From: an uncultured Planctomycetaceae bacterium
GTDB lineage: Bacteria > Planctomycetota > Planctomycetia > Planctomycetales > Planctomycetaceae
Direction: 5' to 3'
DNA length: 11,283 nucleotides
Assembly: GCA_937975745.1 (NCBI GenBank)
Contig: CALJUK010000816.1
Location: 1 to 11,283 of the forward strand
Made by a program: the position numbers and the translations under genes. Within the stretch, counting starts at the first letter, position 1, and the number at the start of each line of letters is the position of its first letter. The notes under the pieces were generated by a model. That model was not told where the DNA came from, did no database searches, and saw only the letters and a list, made by a program, of their open reading frames with translations. This document shows positions 1-6,213 of the stretch, piece after piece.

Positions 1-1
1 A

Positions 2-1309
2 GTCGCTTCCAATCGACGTCATGCAGCGGATGCGACAACCGCCCCCCAGCCAACCACGGACGGGGCGCAACAAGCGGTAGGTGTTGTGGCTGTCAGCGGC
101 AACGAGAAACCAGACAAAAGCGTCAAGGCAGAGTCACAGCGGCAGGCCGGCTCGGAAGTCGAATTGGAATCGGAAGGAAGGACCGAATCGCAGGAGAAGG
201 GGACGTCGGGTCTGAAAACCGATTTCGCCGCCAAGGCTGATTCGCAGGCAAAGTCTGACCTGAACGCGAAGACTGATTCAGATGCAAAGTCGGGCGACTT
301 GGCGAAGCAGGTTCGCCGGGAACAAATCACAGGGCCAGCCTCACCGACGGTGCAGGTTTCTGCGCAGCACGTCGACGAGGCCCAGAAGCCACGGACGTCC
401 AGGCCGGACGGCAACGTGAATCCGGATTCTGGCTCGAAACAGCCCGAGCAAGTCGCCTCCGGGACCTCCTTGAGGCGAGATGTTTCTGTTGCCCGTGACG
501 AGAAATCGAAAACAGCGTCTCAGACACGGGTCGACGCGGCCCACGACGACACTGCGACAGTCGGACCACGTCCGGTAACGCTACAGCCTCAAGGGGTGTC
601 GACAACGGCCAATTCAGATCCTCTGGCCCAACTTCCCAGTGACACGGGGGGCACGCCGTCGGCGCGCGCCAGTCACGAGGCGACACAACGCAGAGAGGTG
701 ACGATGACGACGGACGGGACTTCCGCCGGGGGCGAGCCGGCAGGGAGTTCTCACAGGGGGGCCGCGGGATCGACGGCAGGCAGCACCATGTCGAGCCCGA
801 GTGGGACAAACTCCTCCCCTCTGGATCCTCGCGTGGATGTCGATCGACTGGCCCAGACGGTTCGTATCGCTGGCGAGAGTCGGCAGACGATGTCTGTTCG
901 ACTGAACCCAGGTCACCTGGGCACGATGCAGATCGACGTGTCAGTTGAGCATGGAGTGGCAACGGCGCGTTTGCAGGTGGAATCGTTGGAAACACATCGC
1001 ATTATCACGGACGGGCTGGATCGTCTGCGAGAATCACTCTCTCGAGCGGGAGCCCACGTGGAACGCGTCGAAGTGACTGTCGTCAAGTCGACGATGCAGC
1101 ACGAAGCTGGTGGACGATTCGACGGCAATCCCTCAGATGGACAACCGCATTCGAACGGTGAAGGTTTCCAGGACCGGGGGGAATCGACAGACCATGGACA
1201 CACACCGGATCAGCCGCGACTGTCCGAGGTGGAAGAGCGAACAGCGGCGAAGCCCAAACCCGTGTACCGGCGGGCGAATGGATTGGAACAGATCGATATC
1301 CAGGTGTGA
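2..1309 (+). CDS. fliK: Flagellar hook-length control protein FliK, 5' end missing
   Basis: FliK is an exported molecular ruler that measures the growing hook and, through its C-terminal domain, switches FlhB in the export gate from hook to filament substrates. The frame is open to the left edge, so the true start lies outside the window; a GTG at 86 is only an internal candidate. About the first 245 codons after 86 are low-complexity, rich in Ser, Lys, Asp, Gly and Thr, as expected for the ruler part. The conserved hook-length domain lies at about nt 835-1085 and includes VRLNPGHLG followed by a helix around LDRLRESLSRAG. A polar tail of about 70 residues follows. Residues encoded by 212-307 form a hexad repeat of AKxDxx type. 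Its neighbours flgD and flgE are its functional partners. The family assignment is firm; the N-terminal extent is unknown. Confidence 0.88.
   Translation, partial: VASNRRHAADATTAPQPTTDGAQQAVGVVAVSGNEKPDKSVKAESQRQAGSEVELESEGRTESQEKGTSGLKTDFAAKADSQAKSDLNAKTDSDAKSGDLAKQVRREQITGPASPTVQVSAQHVDEAQKPRTSRPDGNVNPDSGSKQPEQVASGTSLRRDVSVARDEKSKTASQTRVDAAHDDTATVGPRPVTLQPQGVSTTANSDPLAQLPSDTGGTPSARASHEATQRREVTMTTDGTSAGGEPAGSSHRGAAGSTAGSTMSSPSGTNSSPLDPRVDVDRLAQTVRIAGESRQTMSVRLNPGHLGTMQIDVSVEHGVATARLQVESLETHRIITDGLDRLRESLSRAGAHVERVEVTVVKSTMQHEAGGRFDGNPSDGQPHSNGEGFQDRGESTDHGHTPDQPRLSEVEERTAAKPKPVYRRANGLEQIDIQV
212..307 (+). repeat. Hexapeptide coding repeat in FliK
   Basis: Five successive six-residue units of the form (A/L)K(A/S/T)D(S/L/F)x or close to it can be read in frame: LKTDFA, AKADSQ, AKSDLN, AKTDSD, AKSGDL, then AK. 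The repeat is clear in the protein but partly eroded in the DNA, which suggests old slippage or selection for a flexible charged linker. It lies in the ruler part of FliK, where length matters more than sequence. Confidence 0.7.
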
Positions 1310-1430
1310 CGAGACACGACAAGACAATGGCGAGGCTGCGCTTCAGCGGCGATTTCACAGTCGTGAATGGTTGAGGACGGCCTACAACGAGACTCGCGTT
1401 GGTTGCAAACCAGCGCAGCGGAGATGAAGT

Positions 1431-1904
1431 ATGAGCGTCATCGCGACAGGTTCGGCCGGCAGTACCACCCCGACAAGTGGCCCGCAGGTGACAAAACCGA
1501 AGGGTATCGGCGGACTGACCGCAGACGACTTCATGAAGCTACTGATTGCGCAACTGAAGTCTCAAGACCCGACGGACCCGATGAAGAACGAGGATTTGCT
1601 CAATCAGGTGTCGACGATGCGTGAACTGCAGGCCAACGTGGAACTGTCCGATACGCTGAAATCGATTTTGGGCGGACAGCAGCTGACGACGGCGGCAAGC
1701 ATCATCGGGAAAAAAGTGAAGGGGACCGTCGAGGGGAGGGCCGTCTCTGGAATCGCGGACCGCGCCTTCATCACCGATGGGGTGGCGTACGTTGGTGTCG
1801 GTTCCAAGAGTATCGCGCTGAAGGACCTGCTGAGCGTGAGCGAGCCCGGGCTGGCACCAGCCGGCGATCCGTCGAATGGTGATTCGACCGATACTGCCGA
1901 ATAA
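1431..1904 (+). CDS. flgD: Flagellar hook-cap assembly protein FlgD, short form
   Basis: FlgD forms the cap at the distal end of the growing hook and directs insertion of FlgE subunits. The protein has 157 residues. Residues 27-82 carry the FlgD N-terminal signature, with LTADDFMKLLIAQLKSQDP, then DPMKNEDLLNQVSTM and a helix up to LGGQQL. Residues 86-140 (IIGKKVKGTV onward) look like a partial beta domain, but the Ig-like/Tudor region of enterobacterial FlgD is mostly absent. Short forms of this size occur in Bacillus-type systems. The ATG start is supported by GGAG at 1420-1423, seven bases upstream. A gap of 121 bases separates it from fliK. Its TAA stop falls in the loop of a hairpin (1894-1912). 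Confidence 0.93.
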   Translation: MSVIATGSAGSTTPTSGPQVTKPKGIGGLTADDFMKLLIAQLKSQDPTDPMKNEDLLNQVSTMRELQANVELSDTLKSILGGQQLTTAASIIGKKVKGTVEGRAVSGIADRAFITDGVAYVGVGSKSIALKDLLSVSEPGLAPAGDPSNGDSTDTAE

Positions 1905-1912
1905 ATCGGCAG
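1894..1912 (+). other. Hairpin around the flgD stop codon
   Basis: A perfect 7-bp inverted repeat, CTGCCGA and TCGGCAG, flanks a five-base loop that contains the flgD stop codon TAA (1902-1904). No T-tract follows; the next bases are AACAAAAAG, so it is not a standard intrinsic terminator on either strand. It could slow 3'-end decay or affect readthrough into the flgE leader. The stem is visible directly; any role is inferred. Confidence 0.5.
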
Positions 1913-1921
1913 AACAAAAAG

Positions 1922-1949
1922 TAGGGATTGTTCCGCTTTTAGCCGATAG
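1922..1949 (+). promoter_or_regulatory. Candidate sigma-28 (FliA)-like promoter ahead of flgE
   Basis: GCCGATAG at 1942-1949 matches seven of eight bases of the enterobacterial FliA -10 consensus GCCGATAA. A weak -35 candidate, TAGGGATT, sits at 1922-1929, twelve bases upstream, with five of eight matches to TAAAGTTT. It lies in the leader about 110 bases before flgE. The -35 is poor and the sigma-28 consensus of this lineage is not known to me, so this is only a candidate. Confidence 0.25.
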
Positions 1950-1964
1950 ATGATTCTAGTGAAA

Positions 1965-1986
1965 GCTGCGCGAGCCGTTGCGCAGC
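1965..1986 (+). other. Hairpin in the flgE leader
   Basis: GCTGCGC (1965-1971) and GCGCAGC (1980-1986) form a perfect 7-bp GC-rich stem with an eight-base loop. It lies downstream of the candidate sigma-28 box and about 75 bases before the flgE start. No T-tract follows. An mRNA structure in the leader is the simplest reading; regulation is not shown. Confidence 0.45.
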
Positions 1987-2046
1987 GCCGCCTTGGGCGA
2001 GCGCTCAGCGTGGGGGACGGCTTGAGTTTCGGGTGTTATCGAACGC

Positions 2047-2053
2047 GGGAGGG
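2047..2053 (+). promoter_or_regulatory. Ribosome binding site deciding the flgE start
   Basis: GGGAGGG sits six bases before the ATG at 2060. A possible GTG at 2033 in the same frame would place this site inside the gene and has no comparable site, so 2060 is chosen. The protein then begins MGLNSAMNTS, as usual for FlgE. Confidence 0.7.
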
Positions 2054-2059
2054 TGTGCA

Positions 2060-3772
2060 ATGGGGCTTAATTCCGCGATGAATACGTCGCTGAATGGCTT
2101 AGCGCTCAGCGAAAAAGCCATCGACGTACTGGGAAACAATATTTCCAACGCCGGGACGAACGGATTCAAAGCGTCGAATGTGCTCTTTACGACACAGCTC
2201 GTTCGCACGCTGTCATCGGGTGCCGGCTCGGACGTGGCGCAGGGAGGGACCAGCGGCGGAACCAACCCCACACAGGTCGGACTTGGTGCCACGCTGTCCA
2301 CGATCAAGAAGGACTTCTCGCAGGGAAGTATTACCAGCAGTAGTAACGCGACCGATCTGGCCATTCAGGGAGACGGATTCTTCATTCTGAACGGGTCGGA
2401 CGGGAAATACTTCACTCGCAATGGAAACTTCTCGCTCAATGGTGACAACATGTTGGTCACCGAGTCTGGAATGCTGTTGCAGGGTTTTCCGGTCGGTGAG
2501 GCCGGCGAGATCAATCGGCAGGCGAGTCTGACGAATGTCGAGATTCCATTGGGAGTGCTGGCCCGGGCGCAGCAAACGTCGAAGGTGGCGATTGGTGGTG
2601 CCGTGCGGTCTTCCGGAACGATTGCGACTCAAGGCTCGCTGTTGACGAGCGCTGCCATGGTCGACGGAGGTGGGGCGGCCGTCACGGATACGACCTTGCT
2701 GACGGATGTTCGCCTGGCGAGTGCGCCGGCGACGACGTTGTTCAGTTTGGGGGCCAAGCTGGAGTTCGAGCCGAACGTGGGAGGCCGGATTCTGGGCCTT
2801 CCGGGCGACCCGCCACTTGTGACGGCGACGACAACAGTTGGCGATCTGACGTCCTACATGTCGGACACTCTGGCAATTAACGGCTCGGCAGACGTGTTAG
2901 TCGATCCGGGTAGCGGCTTGGATGTCGGCGTTGCTTTGGTTGGTGGTCAGATTCGAGTTGTCGGAAATCGCGGAACAGTCAACGACATCACGATTACCGG
3001 AGATCATCTGACGGCCAATGCGGTCGGCGTCAATCTCGGATTTCAGAAGACGCAGACTGCCGACGGTGAAAGTACGCTGACAGATTTTGTTGCCTACGAT
3101 TCGCTGGGCGAGAAAGTGCCAGTCACGGTGAGTATGTATCTGGAATCGCAAGATTCCAACGTTTCGACCTTTCGCTATCTGATCGCTTCGAAGGACGAGT
3201 TTGGAGTCAATCAGGGCGTCTCTTCTGGGACGGTGAGTTTTGGTAGTGGAGGCCAGGTGGTGGCCTCCAGCTCTGAGCCCTTTGGCATTCCGCGCGATGG
3301 TGAAGGTGTTGTGACACCGATGGAATTCTCGTTGAATTTCGACTCCATGGCCGGAACGGCACCTGCCGAAGCCGGCAATGCGATTCGATTGGTCCGGCAG
3401 GATGGAGCCCCTCCCGGAGCACTGTCGAGTTTTGTGATCGACGATACGGGGCTGATTAATGGCCAGTTCAGCAACGGCTTGATTGCTCCTCTGGGGCAAG
3501 TGGCCTTGGCACGGTTTCCCAATACACAGGGGCTGATTGAGGCGGGAGCCGCGAGCTACACCGTCAGCGCCAGCTCAGGCGAGCCGATCGTCGATACGGC
3601 GGGAAATCTCGGACTGGGCAATATTCAAGCCGGTGCGATTGAACTGTCCAACACGGACATTGGACGTAATCTGGTGGACCTGATCATGTATTCCACCAAT
3701 TATCGAGGTAATGCTCGAATCATCAGTTCCATCCAGCAGTTGGTGAACGAGTTGCTCGTCATCGGACGTTGA
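2060..3772 (+). CDS. flgE: Flagellar hook protein FlgE, long form
   Basis: FlgE subunits polymerise outside the cell into the curved hook that joins rod and filament. The protein has 570 residues, clearly longer than the roughly 400-residue enterobacterial form. Residues 4-40 hold the N-terminal coiled-coil segment with LGNNISNAGTNGFKAS, characteristic of the rod/hook axial family. LAIQGDGFFIL at 100-110 and TRNGNFSLNGDNMLVTESG at 119-137 are typical of the proximal beta domain. The C-terminal helix near 530-570 (GAIELSNTDIGRNLVDLI, then a YRGNARIISS segment) packs against the N-terminus. The middle is enlarged and includes a stretch near 265-325 reminiscent of hook IN motifs. There is no signal peptide, as expected for a type III substrate. 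It is preceded by a 155-base leader with hairpins and a possible sigma-28 box. Confidence 0.96.
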   Translation: MGLNSAMNTSLNGLALSEKAIDVLGNNISNAGTNGFKASNVLFTTQLVRTLSSGAGSDVAQGGTSGGTNPTQVGLGATLSTIKKDFSQGSITSSSNATDLAIQGDGFFILNGSDGKYFTRNGNFSLNGDNMLVTESGMLLQGFPVGEAGEINRQASLTNVEIPLGVLARAQQTSKVAIGGAVRSSGTIATQGSLLTSAAMVDGGGAAVTDTTLLTDVRLASAPATTLFSLGAKLEFEPNVGGRILGLPGDPPLVTATTTVGDLTSYMSDTLAINGSADVLVDPGSGLDVGVALVGGQIRVVGNRGTVNDITITGDHLTANAVGVNLGFQKTQTADGESTLTDFVAYDSLGEKVPVTVSMYLESQDSNVSTFRYLIASKDEFGVNQGVSSGTVSFGSGGQVVASSSEPFGIPRDGEGVVTPMEFSLNFDSMAGTAPAEAGNAIRLVRQDGAPPGALSSFVIDDTGLINGQFSNGLIAPLGQVALARFPNTQGLIEAGAASYTVSASSGEPIVDTAGNLGLGNIQAGAIELSNTDIGRNLVDLIMYSTNYRGNARIISSIQQLVNELLVIGR

Positions 3773-3879
3773 GCTGCAGAGGACGCTGCCGATTCGGTTC
3801 GGCGGACGATTCGTCGCTGTCGCTCCGAATTGTGCCGCATACCGAAGGCGGTCGAGGGATATCTTGCTGGGACGGCGAA

Positions 3880-4071
3880 ATGATCAAACTCACGCGACTG
3901 AACGGCGAAGAGTTCGTCGTGAATGCCGACTTAATTCGATTTGTGGAAAGTCGTCCGGACACCTATGTGACCCTCACGACAGAGGACCGCTTCATTGTTC
4001 GCGAAGCAGCTGGCGAAGTTGTGAAGCGGGCGGTCGCCTACGCGCAGTTGGTACGGTCCACACCCGTGTAA
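3880..4071 (+). CDS. flbD: FlbD/SwrD-family small flagellar protein
   Basis: This 63-residue protein matches the small FlbD family: MIKLTRLNGEEFVVNADLI, then a middle around VESRPDTYVTLTT and RFIVREAAGEVV. It is not the Caulobacter response regulator of the same name. Its Bacillus homologue SwrD raises flagellar motor power, apparently through the MotA/MotB stators, and the position just before motA agrees with that. The frame is open further upstream (from about 3769), but that extension does not look like the family. The ATG at 3880 begins exactly at the conserved MIKLTRLNG. A weak GGGA lies at 3869-3872, seven bases upstream. The biochemical activity is unknown. Confidence 0.9.
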   Translation: MIKLTRLNGEEFVVNADLIRFVESRPDTYVTLTTEDRFIVREAAGEVVKRAVAYAQLVRSTPV

Positions 4072-4224
4072 TCCAATTCACGAAGCGAATCGACAACGGG
4101 GCGAGGCCGGCCTGTCGTTGGACCGCGATGTGGCGAGGACGGACAGACGTAGGTAAGGTTCGGTGGCGAAACCGGCGAAAAGGGCATCAGGCCGAGTGAC
4201 CAAAGCACAGGAATCGCGGGGACC

Positions 4225-5001
4225 ATGGATAAGGCGACAATCGGTGGCTTGGGAATGGGGATGTTCTTGCTGGTCCTCTCGGTCCTGATTGCACCGGGAG
4301 CGTCCTTCAGTGCGTTCATCGACTACCCGTCGGCAGCGGTTGTGGTCGGAGGTGCTATCTCGGCCCTGGCCATTGCGTATCCCCTTGGCTCGCTGTTTCT
4401 GATTCCCAAGGTGACCCGCAAAATTTTTCAGCCGAAGGTGCAAGAGCTCGGGCCGGTCATCACTCAACTGGTGTCTTTCGCTGAAACAGCGCGCCGAGAC
4501 GGAATTCTGGCGTTGGAACGGATGACGGAGGACATTGAGGATCCGTTCATTCTGCTGGGCATTCAAATGGCCGTCGATGGAACCGACGCCGAGTTGATGG
4601 AGCGGATTTTGCAGTCCGAGATCGACGCGGTGGCCGCGCGCCATCGTATCGGCAAGGGCTTGATGGAAACCATGGGCCGGTACGCTCCGGCCTTCGGGAT
4701 GATCGGCACGTTGATGGGCCTGATCATCATGTTGGGAAACATGGACAACCCCGATGCCATTGGTCCGGGTATGGCGGTCGCGTTGATCACGACGTTGTAC
4801 GGTGCCGTCGTCTCTAACCTGTTCTGCCTTCCGTTTGCCGACAAGCTGGGATTCTACAGCCGGCAGGAAATGCAGGTTCGAGAAGTCATTCTGCGGGGAA
4901 TTCTCTCCATTCAGGAAGGGGACAACCCGCGTGTTCTGGAGCAGAAACTGAAGACCTACTTGCCGATGAACCAACGCGAGGCCGTCGGTAAGGCTGCCTG
5001 A
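4225..5001 (+). CDS. motA: Flagellar stator protein MotA (PomA/MotP-like)
   Basis: MotA and MotB form the inner-membrane ion channel that drives rotor turning. The 258-residue protein has four hydrophobic segments, near 8-25, 35-60, 153-172 and 181-205. Between segments 2 and 3, the cytoplasmic part has the torque motif ARRDGILALE (89-98), with Arg90 and Glu98 in the positions that contact FliG in the family. Segment 3 reads APAFGMIGTLMGLI and segment 4 GPGMAVALITTLYGAVVSN, with the usual prolines at 155 and 203. The C-terminal GDNPRVLEQKLKTYL resembles the sodium-type PomA. The ATG follows a weak purine stretch; no better start is seen. It is followed by motB after 86 bases that hold a tandem repeat. 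Confidence 0.95.
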   Translation: MDKATIGGLGMGMFLLVLSVLIAPGASFSAFIDYPSAAVVVGGAISALAIAYPLGSLFLIPKVTRKIFQPKVQELGPVITQLVSFAETARRDGILALERMTEDIEDPFILLGIQMAVDGTDAELMERILQSEIDAVAARHRIGKGLMETMGRYAPAFGMIGTLMGLIIMLGNMDNPDAIGPGMAVALITTLYGAVVSNLFCLPFADKLGFYSRQEMQVREVILRGILSIQEGDNPRVLEQKLKTYLPMNQREAVGKAA

Positions 5002-5009
5002 GAGGCCGC

Positions 5010-5039
5010 ACTGAGAACGTTCGAACTGAGAACGTTCGA
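5010..5039 (+). repeat. Two tandem 15-bp repeats between motA and motB
   Basis: ACTGAGAACGTTCGA is present twice, perfectly and back to back (5010-5024 and 5025-5039). A partial third copy, ACTGAG, follows at 5041-5046 after one extra base. Each unit contains the 8-bp palindrome GAACGTTC (5015-5022 and 5030-5037). The two palindromes lie one 15-bp unit apart in the non-coding gap. Confidence 0.85.
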
Positions 5040-5040
5040 A
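5020..5040 (+). other. Hairpin within the motA-motB tandem repeat
   Basis: TTCGAAC (5020-5026) can pair with GTTCGAA (5034-5040) over a seven-base loop, as a by-product of the palindromic tandem repeat. In the mRNA it lies 48 bases before the motB start and could adjust the MotA:MotB ratio. That role is inferred. Confidence 0.45.
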
Positions 5041-5073
5041 ACTGAGGCCCTCTTGCAAACGTCGTGAACGGAC

Positions 5074-5080
5074 GGGAAGA
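5074..5080 (+). promoter_or_regulatory. Ribosome binding site deciding the motB start
   Basis: GGGAAGA precedes the ATG at 5088 by about seven bases. An in-frame GTG at 5064 lies upstream of this site and has no good site of its own, so the ATG is chosen. Confidence 0.55.
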
Positions 5081-5087
5081 AAACGCG

Positions 5088-5831
5088 ATGGCCGCCCCTC
5101 CTGAAGAAGCTCCTCCTGGCGTTCCAGAGTGGGTCGTCACCTATGGCGATATGATGTCGCTGTTGCTGACGTTCTTCATCATGCTGGTCTCGATGAGCCA
5201 GCTCAAGGACGATAGCGGCAAGACTCGGGCGATGATGGATGCGATTCGGCAGTCCTTTGGACCTGCGATGGGGCGGGCAGGAGCCCCCGGGACGTCTCTG
5301 CAGTGGACGAGCGCAGACAATAAGCTGTTTTTTGAGGGAGGCCGAAACGAAGGCGGAACGAAACGAACCAGCCGAGACTCGAAGGGGAGGGCGGGGGCAT
5401 TCAACACCGTCAGCCGCATCAACCATGGGACCGTTGTGACCATGGGCGGACCGAGTCTGTTCGAGCGGTTCTCCGCCGAATTGACCGATGCGGCCAAAGC
5501 AAATCTGGAAGTCATTGCCGAGGTTCTGTCGAGCAAACCGAACCGGCTGGTGGTCCGAGGGCATGCGACACCCGAGCCCCTTCCACATGGAAGCCAATAC
5601 CGCGACCAGCTGGATCTGTCCTTTGCGCGGGCCCACGCCGCATCTGAGTTTCTGAGCAGATCTCGAATTCCCTCGTACCGGCTGGTCGTTTCCGCCGCCG
5701 GTGACAGTGAGCCCCGGATGCTCAGCCGGGAGCCGGAAGCCCAGCGGCGGAATCGTCGGGTTGACGTATTCCTGATAGATTCGTATATAAGCCGCCCGGA
5801 TGCGGGTGCCGTTGACGGCGGACCGCAGTAG
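5088..5831 (+). CDS. motB: Flagellar stator protein MotB
   Basis: MotB pairs with MotA, lines the ion path and anchors the stator to peptidoglycan. The 247-residue protein has a short cytoplasmic N-terminus, then one membrane segment at about 15-37 starting WVVTYGDMMSLLLTFF, where Asp21 is the conserved ion-binding aspartate. Residues 40-115 are a polar linker (plug region). Residues 118-232 form an OmpA-like peptidoglycan-binding domain, with VVRGHATPEPL, LSFARAHAASEFL, a GDSEP turn and RRNRRVDVFL as landmarks. The membrane segment ends in SMSQ, more like the sodium-type MotS/PomB than the E. coli proton type. Motifs and length fit the family; a 382-base gap separates it from fliL. Confidence 0.94.
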   Translation: MAAPPEEAPPGVPEWVVTYGDMMSLLLTFFIMLVSMSQLKDDSGKTRAMMDAIRQSFGPAMGRAGAPGTSLQWTSADNKLFFEGGRNEGGTKRTSRDSKGRAGAFNTVSRINHGTVVTMGGPSLFERFSAELTDAAKANLEVIAEVLSSKPNRLVVRGHATPEPLPHGSQYRDQLDLSFARAHAASEFLSRSRIPSYRLVVSAAGDSEPRMLSREPEAQRRNRRVDVFLIDSYISRPDAGAVDGGPQ

Positions 5832-5901
5832 ACGGGTTGTCCCGGTACGGTCTGTCCCTGGACGGTCGGACGGACGAATTCCACTCCGGCCGAATTGGGG
5901 T

Positions 5902-5920
5902 CTTCCGCATTTTGCGGAAG
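5902..5920 (+). other. Strong 8-bp stem hairpin in the motB-fliL gap
   Basis: CTTCCGCA (5902-5909) and TGCGGAAG (5913-5920) form a perfect eight-base-pair stem closed by a TTT loop. An outer T-G pair is also possible. It begins 71 bases after the motB stop. GGGGCC follows, with no T-run on either strand, so it is not a standard intrinsic terminator. An attenuator, processing site or mRNA stabiliser are all possible. Confidence 0.55.
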
Positions 5921-6030
5921 GGGCCAACCGAGTCTGTCTTCTGCGTTGCGGCCTGTCGGGACATTCCGGATCCAATTCCCGGGCGGGATCAGACGCTGGC
6001 GCTGAAACGTCCAGGAGAGTCAAGCAGACC

Positions 6031-6114
6031 ATGATTTTGCGCTGCTCGGACTGTCATTTCGACGGTCGGGCGCTTGATTGCGGTAGAACGTCCCTTCGGC
6101 GGAGCCCGTCGTGA
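6031..6114 (+). CDS. Doubtful 27-residue ORF, cysteine-containing
   Basis: An ATG at 6031 opens a 27-codon frame beginning MILRCSDCHFDGR and ending in TGA at 6112-6114. AGGAGA at 6013-6018 lies twelve bases upstream, which is long but usable. The CxxC and a third cysteine hint at metal binding or a remnant of a zinc-ribbon protein, but the tail is Arg/Ser-rich and unremarkable. The stop overlaps the first 17-bp repeat unit. It may simply be chance; I do not recognise a family. Confidence 0.15.
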   Translation: MILRCSDCHFDGRALDCGRTSLRRSPS

Positions 6115-6163
6115 CGCCCTGCAATTTGGGACGCCCTGTTATGCGGGACGCCCTGCAGTCCGG
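6113..6163. repeat. Three-copy 17-bp periodic repeat upstream of fliL
   Basis: GACGCCCTG occurs at 6113, 6130 and 6147, exactly 17 bases apart. Each copy is followed by six variable bases and GG, giving the pattern GACGCCCTGNNNNNNGG. No fourth in-phase copy is seen on either side. The array ends 35 bases before the fliL ribosome binding site. Because 17 is not a multiple of three, it is not a coding repeat. It looks like an array of protein-binding sites or a small expansion. Confidence 0.8.
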
Positions 6164-6198
6164 ACTGTGATCACTCAGCCGACCGGTACTCGACCATC

Positions 6199-6205
6199 AA
6201 GGAGG
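6199..6205 (+). promoter_or_regulatory. Strong ribosome binding site for the TTG start of fliL
   Basis: AAGGAGG is followed eight bases later by TTG at 6214. The only ATG nearby (6206) is in another frame and meets a stop after four codons, so the TTG is the likely start. Confidence 0.75.
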
Positions 6206-6213
6206 ATGGGAGC

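Larger units (their letters stand above)
5832..6213. other. 382-base gap between motB and fliL
   Basis: No convincing gene is seen in this stretch. It contains a strong hairpin at 5902-5920, a doubtful 27-codon frame with three cysteines at 6031-6114, and three copies of a 17-bp-periodic repeat at 6113-6163. It ends in an excellent ribosome binding site for fliL. It is the longest non-coding stretch in an otherwise tightly packed operon, which makes an internal promoter or RNA element plausible. I found no clear sigma-54 or sigma-70 promoter by eye. Confidence 0.6.

Noticed and set aside
1334..1350. Possible sigma-54 promoter (TGGCGAGGCTGC) after fliK
   Set aside because: The spacing between the GG and GC elements does not fit the -24/-12 arrangement.
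3769..3879. Upstream in-frame extension of flbD
   Set aside because: The extra residues do not resemble the FlbD family, and the conserved N-terminus starts exactly at the ATG at 3880.
4104..4113. Perfect 10-bp palindrome AGGCCGGCCT before motA
   Set aside because: It is short and made only of common GC-rich steps; no partner sites or nearby promoter were seen, so it is likely chance.
4078..5058. Minus-strand open frame across motA
   Set aside because: It is fully antisense to motA and its His/Arg/Gln-rich product shows no family signature.
4956..6032. Minus-strand open frame across motB and part of the gap
   Set aside because: It is antisense to motB, with shadow-like composition and no motif.
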